A DNA stretch of 10,377 nt from an uncultured Frankiales bacterium. Its GTDB lineage: Bacteria > Actinomycetota > Actinomycetes > Mycobacteriales > SCTD01. Every line of letters starts with the position of its first letter. The stretch's first letter is position 1. The translations under genes were made by a program, and so were the position numbers. This document shows, in pieces, positions 1 to 6,731 of this stretch. The notes under the pieces are model-generated. The model searched no databases. It saw only the letters and a program-made list of their open reading frames with translations, and was not told the DNA's origin. Location of the stretch: the NCBI GenBank assembly GCA_946479905.1, contig CAMLIA010000156.1, forward strand, positions 1 through 10,377, given 5' to 3'.

Positions 1-547
1 CCATCACGATCATGATCTTGCAGCGCGGGTCGTTGATGCCGGTGGTCCACCACTTCCGGCCGTTGATGACGTAGTCGTCACCGTCCCGCTCGATCCGCGT
101 CGAGATGTTGGTGGCGTCGGAGGAGGCGACGTCGGGCTCGGTCATGCCGAAGGCGGAGCGGATCTCGCCGTCGAGCAGCGGCTGCAGCCAGTTGGCCTTC
201 TGCTCGGCGGTGCCGAACATGTGCAGCACCTCCATGTTCCCGGTGTTGGGGGCGTCGCAGTTGATCGCCTCGGGGGCGATGTGCGAGGACCAGCCGGTCA
301 CCTCCGCCAGTGAGGCGTAGTCGAGGTTGGAGAGCCCGGACACGTCGGGCAGGAAGAGGTTCCAGAGACCGCGCGAGCGGGCCTCCTTCTTCAGCTCCTC
401 GACCACGGGCGGCACGGTGTGGTCCTCCGGGCCGGCGGTGCGGCGGTAGTCCTCGTACGCCTGCTCGGCGGGGAAGACCTTCTCGTCCATGAACGCCTGC
501 AGGCGTCCCAGGTAGTCCTTCGCCTTGGCCGAGGGCTCGAAGTCCAC
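1..547 (-). CDS. Acyl-CoA dehydrogenase, ACAD10/11-like (N-terminal part; runs off the left edge)
   Basis: Flavoprotein expected to oxidise an acyl-CoA to the trans-2-enoyl-CoA, the first step of beta-oxidation, in the cytoplasm. The 182 visible residues contain the helical N-terminal domain (about 1-125) and the start of the middle beta domain. The segment [16 protein letters not shown] (133-148) is the FAD/substrate-binding signature of the family, and NGRKWWTTG (162-170) follows as expected. The stretches WNLFLPD (62-68) and [10 protein letters not shown] (99-108) resemble the ACAD10/11 branch. The C-terminal half with the catalytic base lies outside the window. The GTG start is supported by GAAAGG seven bases upstream (555-560) and by an in-frame stop further upstream with no other start between. 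It is divergent from the LytR_C/acyltransferase operon, which fits lipid turnover. Family assignment is firm; chain-length specificity cannot be read. Confidence 0.93.
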   Translation of the reverse strand, partial: MDFEPSAKAKDYLGRLQAFMDEKVFPAEQAYEDYRRTAGPEDHTVPPVVEELKKEARSRGLWNLFLPDVSGLSNLDYASLAEVTGWSSHIAPEAINCDAPNTGNMEVLHMFGTAEQKANWLQPLLDGEIRSAFGMTEPDVASSDATNISTRIERDGDDYVINGRKWWTTGINDPRCKIMIVM

Positions 548-554
548 GGAACTG

Positions 555-560
555 CCTTTC
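555..560 (-). promoter_or_regulatory. Ribosome binding site of the acyl-CoA dehydrogenase
   Basis: GAAAGG on the minus strand lies seven bases before the GTG start at 547. It is one of the few clear Shine-Dalgarno sequences in this window and fixes that start. Confidence 0.55.
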
Positions 561-599
561 GTCGAGGTGACGTCCGCGTCGCACGATTTCACACGCCTC

Positions 600-605
600 T
601 AGGCT
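600..605 (+). promoter_or_regulatory. Candidate -10 element (TAGGCT) for a leaderless transcript of the LytR_C operon
   Basis: TAGGCT fits the actinobacterial -10 pattern TANNNT and is followed by exactly seven bases and then the GTG start at 613. The transcript would therefore begin at or very near the start codon. No Shine-Dalgarno sequence precedes the GTG, which agrees with leaderless translation, common in actinobacteria. No good -35 box is visible at 16-19 bases upstream. This is a pattern match only. Confidence 0.4.
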
Positions 606-612
606 CTCCGGC

Positions 613-1248
613 GTGAGGATCCCTGGCGGCGACCTGGTGCCGGCCCGGCACCGCCGGTACGGCGGGAGCTACGGCCGGCGTCGCCGACGCCGCAACCGCG
701 TGCTCGTCGTCCTCGGGCTGCTGCTGGCCGCGGGCGGCGCCGCAGCGTGGTACGTGCAGCGGCCGGACACCACGACCCCGACGACGGTCAGCACGCTGCC
801 CACCTGCGGCCCGACGCCGTCGGCCACCCCGAGCGCTGCCCGGGTGCTCCCGCACGTGGTGCTGCCGCCACCCACCGCGGTCGTGCTGTCGGTCCTGAAC
901 GGCACCAACCGGGACCTGCTCGCCAAGCACGTCGCGGACGCGCTCGCGTCGCAGGGCTTCCACGTCACGGGTCAGGGCAACGCCCGGACGGCGGTGGCCG
1001 GCCCGTCGCAGGTGGTCTACGGGCCGGGCGCCTCGCTGAAGGCGCGGACAGCCGCGCTCTGGGTGCTCGGCTCGACCGTCGTCCCCGCTCCGAGGGCCCG
1101 ACCCGGATCGGTGCAGGTGGTCCTCGGCAGCAGCTTCACACGCCTCGCGACGCCCGCCGAGGCTGCCGCCGCCCGCGCGGGCCACGGCCCGACACCCTCC
1201 GCCACGGCCCCCGCCCCGACGCCGACTGTGCTTCGCTGTCGGGCGTGA
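613..1248 (+). CDS. Membrane-anchored LytR_C-domain protein
   Basis: A 211-residue protein of unknown exact role. A basic N-terminus (Arg-rich run 22-27) is followed by one transmembrane helix (about 29-48), so the rest should face the outside. A Thr/Pro/Ser linker (52-85) leads to a compact domain (about 89-175) that looks like the LytR_C family: it opens VLSVLNGT, continues with a helix ending in SQGF, then the VVYGPG strand-turn, a KARTAALW helix and the final strand VQVVLGSSF. A second Pro/Thr/Ala tail follows. In LCP (LytR-CpsA-Psr) enzymes this domain sits behind the catalytic domain; here that enzyme domain is absent, so cell-wall polymer ligation should not be assumed. It is the first gene of a tight operon, and its TGA overlaps the GTG of the acyltransferase by four bases (GTGA). 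Confidence 0.85.
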   Translation: MRIPGGDLVPARHRRYGGSYGRRRRRRNRVLVVLGLLLAAGGAAAWYVQRPDTTTPTTVSTLPTCGPTPSATPSAARVLPHVVLPPPTAVVLSVLNGTNRDLLAKHVADALASQGFHVTGQGNARTAVAGPSQVVYGPGASLKARTAALWVLGSTVVPAPRARPGSVQVVLGSSFTRLATPAEAAAARAGHGPTPSATAPAPTPTVLRCRA

Positions 1249-2648
1249 CCGACCGGCAGTCCGCGCGGCTCAGCGCGCTGGACGTCTCCTTCCTCTCCAT
1301 GGAGACGCCGACGACGCCGATGCACGTGGGCGGGGTGTGCGAGCTCCAGCCGCCCGACGGCGGGTTCGACTACGACCGGCTCGTCGCGCTCATCACCCAG
1401 CGGATCGGCCTGGTGCCGCGCTACCGCCAGAAGGTCAGGTCCGTGCCCGGCCGGCTCGCCAACCCCGTGTGGGTCGACGACGAGGACTTCGACATCACCT
1501 ACCACGTGCGGCGCTCCGCGCTGCCGAAGCCGGGCAGCCGCGCGCAGCTGAAGGACCTGGTCGCCCGGGTGCAGAGCCGTCCGCTGGACCGGGACCGCCC
1601 GCTCTGGGAGATCTACCTCGTCGAGGGACTGCAGGGCGGTCGGGTCGGGATCATCACCAAGACCCACCACGCGATGGTCGACGGGGTCAGCGCGGTCGAC
1701 ATCGGCACGGTGATCCTGGACTCCGAGCCCGTGCCCCGTGAGGTGCCGGAGGACGAGTGGGAGGCCCGCAAGGAGCCGGGCCTGCTCAGCCTGGTCACCG
1801 GCGCCGTGCTCGAGCTGGCGACCCGCCCGACCGCCGTGCTCGAGACGGCGAAGGTCGCGGTCACCGACGTCAAGGCGACCGCGGGCAAGGTCGTGGGTGC
1901 CGCCGGTGGGGTGCTGACGTCGGCCCGGCTGATGGCCCGGCAGGCCCCTGAGTCGCCGCTCAACGTGCCCATCGGCGAGCAGCGCCGGTTCGGGATGGCC
2001 GACACCGACCTCGCCGCGTACAAGCGCGTACGCGCGGCGCACGGGGGAACGATCAACGACGTGATCCTGGCGACCGTGAGCGGTGCGCTGCGGACGTGGC
2101 TGCTCACGCGCGGTGAGAAGGTCACCCCGCCGACGGTCGTGCGCGCGATGGTGCCGCTGAGCGTGCGTCCCGACCCGGAGAAGGGCGAGCTGGGCAATCG
2201 CGTCACGTCCTACTTCGTGGACCTCCCCGTGGGTGAGGGCTCGGCGGTCATGCGGCTGCACCAGGTGTCGTTCGCGATGCGCGGCCACAAGGAGAGCGGG
2301 GCTGCGGTGGGGGCCGACGCCCTCGTGTCGCTCACCGGCTTCGCGCCGCCGACCATCCACGCCCTGGGGGCCCGCACGGCATCACTCATGACCCGCCGGT
2401 TGTTCAACCTGGTGGTGACGAACGTTCCTGGGCCCCAGTTCCCGCTGTACGCAGCGGGTGCCCGCTTGCTGTCCATGTACCCGGTCGTGCCGCTGACCAA
2501 GAACCAGGCGGTCAGCATCGGCGTCACCTCCTACGACGGCGGCGTCTTCTACGGCCTGAACGCCGACCGCGACGCCATGCCCGACGTCGACGTGCTGGCC
2601 TCCTGCCTCGAGGAGTCGCTCGCCGAGCTGGCCGGGACGTCGTCATGA
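1245..2648 (+). CDS. Wax ester synthase/diacylglycerol acyltransferase (WS/DGAT family)
   Basis: Acyltransferase expected to transfer an acyl group from acyl-CoA to diacylglycerol or a fatty alcohol, giving triacylglycerol or wax ester. The 467-residue length is usual for the actinobacterial family. The catalytic motif HHAMVDG (HHxxxDG) is intact at 141-147. Other conserved family segments are the start SALDVSFLSMETPTTPMHVG (9-29 region), PLW at 119-121, the TINDV segment near 269-273, PLSVR near 304-308 and NVPGP at 393-397. The GTG at 1245 was chosen because it starts the conserved N-terminus and makes a GTGA overlap with the upstream gene; the frame stays open further upstream only by chance. 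The end overlaps the lipase start by four bases, so acyltransferase and lipase are probably translationally coupled. Substrate preference cannot be read from the sequence. Confidence 0.95.
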   Translation: MTDRQSARLSALDVSFLSMETPTTPMHVGGVCELQPPDGGFDYDRLVALITQRIGLVPRYRQKVRSVPGRLANPVWVDDEDFDITYHVRRSALPKPGSRAQLKDLVARVQSRPLDRDRPLWEIYLVEGLQGGRVGIITKTHHAMVDGVSAVDIGTVILDSEPVPREVPEDEWEARKEPGLLSLVTGAVLELATRPTAVLETAKVAVTDVKATAGKVVGAAGGVLTSARLMARQAPESPLNVPIGEQRRFGMADTDLAAYKRVRAAHGGTINDVILATVSGALRTWLLTRGEKVTPPTVVRAMVPLSVRPDPEKGELGNRVTSYFVDLPVGEGSAVMRLHQVSFAMRGHKESGAAVGADALVSLTGFAPPTIHALGARTASLMTRRLFNLVVTNVPGPQFPLYAAGARLLSMYPVVPLTKNQAVSIGVTSYDGGVFYGLNADRDAMPDVDVLASCLEESLAELAGTSS

Positions 2649-3568
2649 CCACCCGGGGACTGGTGCTGGGCGCCGGGGGCGTGCTCGGCGCTGCCTGGAC
2701 GATCGGCGCCCTCGCGGCGATCCAGGAGCGGCTGGACTGGCAGCCGCAGACCGCCGACGTCCTCATCGGCACGAGCGCGGGGTCGGTCCTCGCCTCCGCG
2801 CTCTCCTGCGGCTTCACCGTCGAGGACCTCCTCGACACCCAGCAGGGCAAGGCCGACGCCCGCATCGACTTCGACGTGGACCGGGACACCGGCGGTGCGC
2901 TGCCACCGCTGCCGAAGCTCGGGATCGGCAGCGCCAGGCTGCTCGGCGGCGCCGCGCTGCGCCCGTGGCGGGTGACGCCGCTCGGCGCGCTGTCCGCGGC
3001 GATGCCCCAGGGGCGCGGCGATATCGCCCCCATCGGCAAGCTGGTCGACGCGGTGCTGCCGGACGGCGGCTGGGCGCCGCACCGACGGACGTGGATCGTC
3101 GCGATGGACTACGACTCCGGCCGGCGGGTCCCGTTCGGCCAGATCGGCCAGCCGCTCGCCGAGCTGCGGGACGCGGTGATGGCCTCGTGCGCGATCCCTG
3201 GCTGGTACCAGCCGGTCACGATCGGCAAGCGCCGGTACGTCGACGGCGGGGTCTGCTCGCCCACCTCGGTCGACCTGGTGAGCCGGCTGCGGCTCGACGA
3301 GGTCTACGTGCTGTCCCCGATGACCTCCCTGACCTTCGACGCACCCACCCAGCTTGCGGCGCGGATCGAGCGGCGGTTCCGCAGGATCGTCACGCGCCGG
3401 GTGCTCAACGAGATCCGCAAGGTGGAGGCCACCGGCACCAAGGTCACCTTCCTCGGCCCGACCGCCGCCGACCTCGAGGTGATCGGGCCGAACATGATGG
3501 ACCCGCGCCGCCGCAGCGAGGTGCTCGAGACGTCGCTCGCGACCTCCGCCCAGGCCCTCGCCGCCTGA
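2645..3568 (+). CDS. Patatin-like phospholipase/acyl hydrolase
   Basis: Serine lipid acyl hydrolase of the patatin family, 307 residues. All key elements are visible: the Gly-rich oxyanion loop GAGGVLG (9-15), the nucleophile elbow GTSAG (42-46, Ser44), the MASCAIPG segment (179-186) and the catalytic Asp in DGG (Asp200), giving the Ser-Asp dyad. No signal peptide or membrane helix is evident, so it should be cytosolic or peripheral to membranes or lipid bodies. The ATG overlaps the acyltransferase stop as ATGA. Being coupled to a WS/DGAT suggests the substrate is a neutral lipid, its diacylglycerol precursor or phospholipid that feeds acyl groups to the acyltransferase; this is inference. 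It ends TGATG, sharing one base with the next start. Confidence 0.93.
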   Translation: MTTRGLVLGAGGVLGAAWTIGALAAIQERLDWQPQTADVLIGTSAGSVLASALSCGFTVEDLLDTQQGKADARIDFDVDRDTGGALPPLPKLGIGSARLLGGAALRPWRVTPLGALSAAMPQGRGDIAPIGKLVDAVLPDGGWAPHRRTWIVAMDYDSGRRVPFGQIGQPLAELRDAVMASCAIPGWYQPVTIGKRRYVDGGVCSPTSVDLVSRLRLDEVYVLSPMTSLTFDAPTQLAARIERRFRRIVTRRVLNEIRKVEATGTKVTFLGPTAADLEVIGPNMMDPRRRSEVLETSLATSAQALAA

Positions 3569-4065
3569 TGCGCGTCTACCTGCCGTCCACGCTGACCGAG
3601 CTCCGGCACCTGCTCGACGCGGGCGTCGTCGGCGAGCCGCCGTTGCCGGGCTACGCCGTGACCGCGGCACTCCGGGAGTGGTACGCCGAGGGTGACCTCG
3701 AGGAGCTCGAGTACGCCGCCCTGACGCTGGCCGCGCGCGCCTCGGTCCGCCTCCTCGACGCCGACCCGGACGCGGTGCGGCGGCGCGTGGTGGTCGTGGC
3801 CGAGGTGCCGGACGAGGTCGTCACGCCTGTCCCGCACGTCGACCGGGCTGCGGTGAAGGTGAGCGACCCCGTCGCGCTGCGGCTGGTGCAGGCCGTGCAC
3901 GTCGACGACCCCTCCGCCGTCCCCGACGTCACGGTCGCGGCGGACGCCGTGGTCGAGGCCGACCTGGGCTCCGACGACGCGGCCTTCCTGGTCGAGCAGG
4001 CCGACGGTCACGAGCTGCAGTGGTACGCCACCCAGGAGATCGGACCCCTCCTCGAGCTGGGTTGA
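3568..4065 (+). CDS. DUF6912-like conserved actinobacterial protein, function unknown
   Basis: A 165-residue acidic, soluble protein. The start MRVYLPSTLTELRHLL and the overall alpha/beta pattern resemble the actinobacterial DUF6912 family as I remember it; no function is known to me. Visible segments are an N-terminal strand and helix, a helical stretch LEELEYAALTLAARASVRLL (45-63 region), a strand RRRVVVVAEVP (71-81), and a second half with repeated Val/Asp-rich strands ending in LQWYATQEIGPLLEL. There is no signal peptide, membrane helix or metal motif. The ATG shares a base with the lipase stop (TGATG), so it is probably translated by coupling and belongs to the lipid operon, of which it is the last gene. 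The real-gene call is firm; the family name is less so. Confidence 0.8.
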   Translation: MRVYLPSTLTELRHLLDAGVVGEPPLPGYAVTAALREWYAEGDLEELEYAALTLAARASVRLLDADPDAVRRRVVVVAEVPDEVVTPVPHVDRAAVKVSDPVALRLVQAVHVDDPSAVPDVTVAADAVVEADLGSDDAAFLVEQADGHELQWYATQEIGPLLELG

Positions 4066-4072
4066 TCGGAGT

Positions 4073-4086
4073 CACCCGAACGGGTG
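4073..4086 (+). repeat. Perfect inverted repeat CACCCG-AA-CGGGTG between operon end and next gene
   Basis: Six-base arms separated by two bases, eight bases after the stop of the DUF6912-like gene and 35 bases before the start of the zinc-ribbon gene. The loop is too short and there is no T-run, so an intrinsic terminator is unlikely. A dimeric regulator binding site is more plausible. A second perfect palindrome, GATCGCGATC, follows at 4095-4104. Confidence 0.45.
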
Positions 4087-4121
4087 GTGCCAGTGATCGC
4101 GATCGTGCCGACACCGGAACC

Positions 4122-4841
4122 ATGGATGGCCGCGCCCAGCTCCAGTCGCTGGCTCATGCCATCAACGGGTCTGCCGAGATCGAGGCGGCCTGGGCGGGCA
4201 CCGGACCTGCCGCCGACGTCCGAAAGACCTGCGGCATCTGCGGGCTGGACCAGCCCGTCCGGATCCCGTTCCTGCGGCACGTCTGCCGCGGCTGCGCGGC
4301 GATCTGGGTGCCGGGGATCTGTGTGGACTGCGCCCACACGTCGGTGACCTTCACCATGGACGGGCAGCTCTCGCCGTTCGCGACCTGCGGGTGCAGCGGA
4401 CGGCTGCGGCAGCTGGCCTACGTCCCGAAGCCGCGGGTCACGGTCGACCCCGTCGTCGCGGCCGCCCGGCAGGTCGTGGTGCAGAAGAGCCACACCCGCG
4501 CGAAGTGGATGGCGCGGGTTGCCCTCGTCGCCATCGCGGCGCTCGCCACCGTCGGTGGCGTGCAGCTCGTGCACCGCAACCACAAGGCTCCCGTCACCGA
4601 TCCCGCAGCCGTCGTGCACCGTGACCTGCACGACGACCCGGCGCTGCCGATGGCCGACCGCGGCCGGCTCGCGGCGGCTCGGTTGAGGGCGCAGGGCCAG
4701 AACCACGACGTCTTCGCGTGCGCCGCGCAGCTCCCACCGCCGCCGCCGACCCCGTCCGCTTTGCCCGGGAGCGCACCGGTTCCTGCCGCCGAGGGAGGCA
4801 CGGGGAGCAACGCGTTCCTCGCCGCTTGCCTCGCTGGATAG
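4122..4841 (+). CDS. Single-pass membrane protein with cysteine-rich zinc-ribbon-like N-domain, unknown function
   Basis: I do not recognise a named family. The 239-residue protein has eight cysteines in its N-terminal part: CxxC at 37-40, 55-58 and 67-70, and CGC at 89-91. This fits two four-cysteine zinc sites. A basic stretch (HTRAKWMAR, 124-132) precedes one transmembrane helix (about 132-150), so by the positive-inside rule the cysteine domain is cytoplasmic. The outer part has a pentaproline run (205-209), a Pro/Ala/Gly-rich segment and two cysteines (200, 236) that could pair. The ATG at 4122 was chosen because the frame upstream runs back through the preceding gene and palindrome; its ribosome site is weak. 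It lies 56 bp after the lipid operon and 112 bp before the pilin genes, on the same strand. A link to pilus biogenesis is possible but only by position. Confidence 0.78.
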   Translation: MDGRAQLQSLAHAINGSAEIEAAWAGTGPAADVRKTCGICGLDQPVRIPFLRHVCRGCAAIWVPGICVDCAHTSVTFTMDGQLSPFATCGCSGRLRQLAYVPKPRVTVDPVVAAARQVVVQKSHTRAKWMARVALVAIAALATVGGVQLVHRNHKAPVTDPAAVVHRDLHDDPALPMADRGRLAAARLRAQGQNHDVFACAAQLPPPPPTPSALPGSAPVPAAEGGTGSNAFLAACLAG

Positions 4842-4858
4842 TCACTTCTGCTCATCTC

Positions 4859-4924
4859 CGATCTGACCCGAGCGCGTGATCAACCCAGGCCTTTGGTCCG
4901 TCGATCTCTGACCCGTAGTGATCA
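4859..4924 (+). repeat. Imperfect direct repeat upstream of the pilin genes
   Basis: Two copies of the pattern CGATCT / CTGACCCG / TGATCA, at 4859-4882 and 4902-4924. CTGACCCG occurs at 4863-4870 and 4908-4915, and the palindrome TGATCA at 4877-4882 and 4919-4924. The second copy overlaps the candidate promoter -10 of the pilin operon. The arrangement suggests tandem regulator binding sites. Confidence 0.45.
4893..4921 (+). promoter_or_regulatory. Candidate promoter of the pilin operon
   Basis: TTGGTC (4893-4898) and TAGTGA (4916-4921) are separated by 17 bases and resemble housekeeping -35 and -10 boxes. A transcript starting near 4928 would carry a short leader containing the GGGGAGG ribosome site before the GTG at 4954. 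The -10 box is imperfect, so this is tentative. Confidence 0.3.
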
Positions 4925-4942
4925 GGGCACCGCGGAGCAGGT

Positions 4943-4949
4943 GGGGAGG
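4943..4949 (+). promoter_or_regulatory. Ribosome binding site deciding the start of the PilV-like gene
   Basis: GGGGAGG lies four bases before GTG 4954. The alternative in-frame GTG at 4918 has no ribosome site and overlaps the candidate promoter, so 4954 is preferred. The short spacing leaves some doubt. Confidence 0.45.
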
Positions 4950-4953
4950 GCGC

Positions 4954-6120
4954 GTGGTCGAGGAGACGACGACGGCGCCCGAGGCCGCTGCCGAGGACGC
5001 GGGGTTCACCCTCGTCGAGACGATGGTCGCCATCGTGCTCGTCACCATCGCGATCTTCGCCCTGATGGCAGAGCTGACCGCCTACGTGCACCACCAGGCC
5101 AACGAGAAGGCACGCACCACCGCCGTCCGGTACCTCAGCACCACCCTCGAGACCGTCCGCGGCCTGCCCGCCGCGAACCTCGCTGCGGTGCCGACAGGAT
5201 CGGTCACCGTCCCGCCGCTCACCGACGGCGGGATCACCTACACCGGCACCGAGGTGCTTGAGCGCTGCTCGGTCTCGGACGCACCCGGGACCTGCACACC
5301 CAGGACGGCCAGCGACCCCGACCTCGACACCCGGGTCCGGATCACCATCAGCTGGCCGGACGGGAACAGGACGCGGTCGGTCTCGACGTACACCTCCGTC
5401 GCCGACACCGCCCAGGGCCACTACCTGCCGACCGGGTCGGGCACCCTCTCCACCCTGGTCGGCGGCACCGGGCAGGCCGCCTCCGGGGTCAGTGTCAGCT
5501 CGTTCACGGCCACCCCGTCGACGGGCACGGTCACGTCCGCCGGCCTGCCGTCGTCGCCGGTGGTGCTGAACCTCACCACCGTCGGGCTGAACAGCTCGAC
5601 CGGCTCCATCCCCGTGACGTGGACCGACGACGGCGGCAGCCACCAGGCCACCCTCACCGGCGGCCCCAACTCCTGGACCGCGACCATCCCGGCCGCCAGC
5701 ATCACCAAGGTCGTCAGCTCCGGCACCTCCACCCTCACCTTCGCGGCGGCCGTCCCGGGCACCAGCACCCTGTCGACCGTCGTGACCACGTTCCGCCCGG
5801 GGGTCAGCATCACCAGCTGCTCGGTGGTGGCGAACCCCGTCGTGCTGACGGTGCTCACCCGCAAGACCTCGCTCGCCGAGACGCTGAGCTGCACCGTCTT
5901 CGGCCTCGCGGCCTCGGACACCGTCACCGTGACCTACCGCAGCGGCAGCTCGAACGTGACGACGTCGCTCACGTCCAGCAACGGCACCAGCTGGTCGGTC
6001 GTGCTGCCCAGCGGCACGACGATGGCGAGCAGCGGGCTGAGCGAGAGCTTCACCTTCACGGCGACGCGAGCCTCCGACGGGCTGAGCGCCAGCAACGTCG
6101 TCACGGCGGTCCTGGCATGA
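4954..6120 (+). CDS. Type IV minor prepilin, PilV/GspI-like, with two tandem Ig-like C-terminal domains
   Basis: Surface pilus subunit of 388 residues. The prepilin peptidase signature is intact: cleavage between Gly17 and Phe18, then FTLVE with Glu at mature position 5 and a hydrophobic helix (about 18-40). The leader is 17 residues and acidic. A pilin-like region follows to about 175, with Cys105 and Cys114 able to form a small disulfide loop. The rest is two similar Ser/Thr/Val-rich beta domains, about 178-280 and 283-388. They align at IPVTWTDDGG against VTVTYRSGSS and at SWTATIPA against SWSVVLPS, and look like Ig-type beta sandwiches; the second has Cys289 and Cys313. Typical PilV-type pilins are under half this length, so the extension looks like an adhesin. 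It is first of three genes; the stop overlaps the next ATG (ATGA). An in-frame GTG at 4918 would add 12 residues. Confidence 0.87.
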   Translation: MVEETTTAPEAAAEDAGFTLVETMVAIVLVTIAIFALMAELTAYVHHQANEKARTTAVRYLSTTLETVRGLPAANLAAVPTGSVTVPPLTDGGITYTGTEVLERCSVSDAPGTCTPRTASDPDLDTRVRITISWPDGNRTRSVSTYTSVADTAQGHYLPTGSGTLSTLVGGTGQAASGVSVSSFTATPSTGTVTSAGLPSSPVVLNLTTVGLNSSTGSIPVTWTDDGGSHQATLTGGPNSWTATIPAASITKVVSSGTSTLTFAAAVPGTSTLSTVVTTFRPGVSITSCSVVANPVVLTVLTRKTSLAETLSCTVFGLAASDTVTVTYRSGSSNVTTSLTSSNGTSWSVVLPSGTTMASSGLSESFTFTATRASDGLSASNVVTAVLA

Positions 6121-6731
6121 CCCCGCGAGAACGCGGTGAGGAGGGCTCGATGCTCGTCGAGCTGCTCGTGGGCACGGTGCTCATGAGCATCGTCGGCCTC
6201 ATCGTGCTCGACGGCATCGTCGGCGGGTTCACGGCCCAACGCGGCCTGCAGGACCGGGGCGACGCACTGGCCCAGATCCGGACCGCTGCCCAGCGCGTGA
6301 CCCGCGAGATCCGCGAGGCCAGCCCCATCCAGAGCGGTGCGACCGCCACGTCGCTGACGATCGTGCACGACACCAACACGTCCGGCGTCACGGTCACCAA
6401 GACCTGGACCTTCGTCACCTCGGGTTCCCGCGCGTCGCTGGTGCAGGACACGACCACGACCACCGCAGGAGTTGCCGGCACACCCGTCCGGACCACGGTG
6501 CTCAGCGATCTCGACCCCACGACGCTGCCCTTCACCTACCGGCCCGTCTCCGGCTGGACGGCTCCGAGCGGCTCGACGGTGAACGCCACGACCTGCGCGA
6601 TCAGCGGCACCTCACCGCTCGCCTACAGCAAGTACTGCGTCGGGCAGGTCACGCTGCACCTCGTCCGGACCATCTCCGGGCACAGCCCGGTCACCGTCAA
6701 CGCCACCGTCGACCTGAGGAACGCGGAGTGA
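6117..6731 (+). CDS. Type IV minor prepilin, PilW/GspJ-like
   Basis: A 204-residue prepilin. The short leader ends at Gly10; cleavage before Ser11 gives a mature start SMLVE with Glu at position 5, followed by a hydrophobic helix (about 12-38). The next segment, LAQIRTAAQRVTREIREASP (51-70), is the amphipathic helix continuation typical of PilW/GspJ proteins, which often carry an R(E)IR(E)A-like stretch here. The remaining residues are Thr/Val-rich strands with two cysteines (160 and 174) near the end, positioned for the C-terminal disulfide seen in many pilins. It overlaps the PilV-like gene by four bases at the start and the PilX-like gene by four bases at the end. It probably forms part of a pilus tip or initiation complex with them. 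Confidence 0.86.
   Translation: MTPRERGEEGSMLVELLVGTVLMSIVGLIVLDGIVGGFTAQRGLQDRGDALAQIRTAAQRVTREIREASPIQSGATATSLTIVHDTNTSGVTVTKTWTFVTSGSRASLVQDTTTTTAGVAGTPVRTTVLSDLDPTTLPFTYRPVSGWTAPSGSTVNATTCAISGTSPLAYSKYCVGQVTLHLVRTISGHSPVTVNATVDLRNAE
6716..6720 (+). promoter_or_regulatory. Ribosome binding site of the PilX-like gene
   Basis: GAGGA lies seven bases before the GTG at 6728, inside the end of the PilW-like gene, and confirms the GTG overlap start. Confidence 0.5.

Noticed and set aside
747..1244. N-terminal extension of the WS/DGAT frame
   Set aside because: The extension reads through the LytR_C gene in another frame and has no family similarity; the conserved WS/DGAT N-terminus starts at GTG 1245.
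1017..2360. Long minus-strand frame opposite the WS/DGAT gene
   Set aside because: Composition is His/Arg/Gly-rich and low in hydrophobic residues, and the opposite strand holds an intact acyltransferase.
4073..4086. Intrinsic terminator after the lipid operon
   Set aside because: The hairpin has only a two-base loop and no following T-run.
4735..4750. CCG-rich short repeat as a microsatellite
   Set aside because: It encodes the pentaproline run of the membrane protein's outer tail and is too short to suggest a repeat tract.
4918..4953. Longer start for the PilV-like gene at GTG 4918
   Set aside because: No ribosome site precedes it and it overlaps the candidate -10 box; GTG 4954 has GGGGAGG upstream. 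Not fully excluded.
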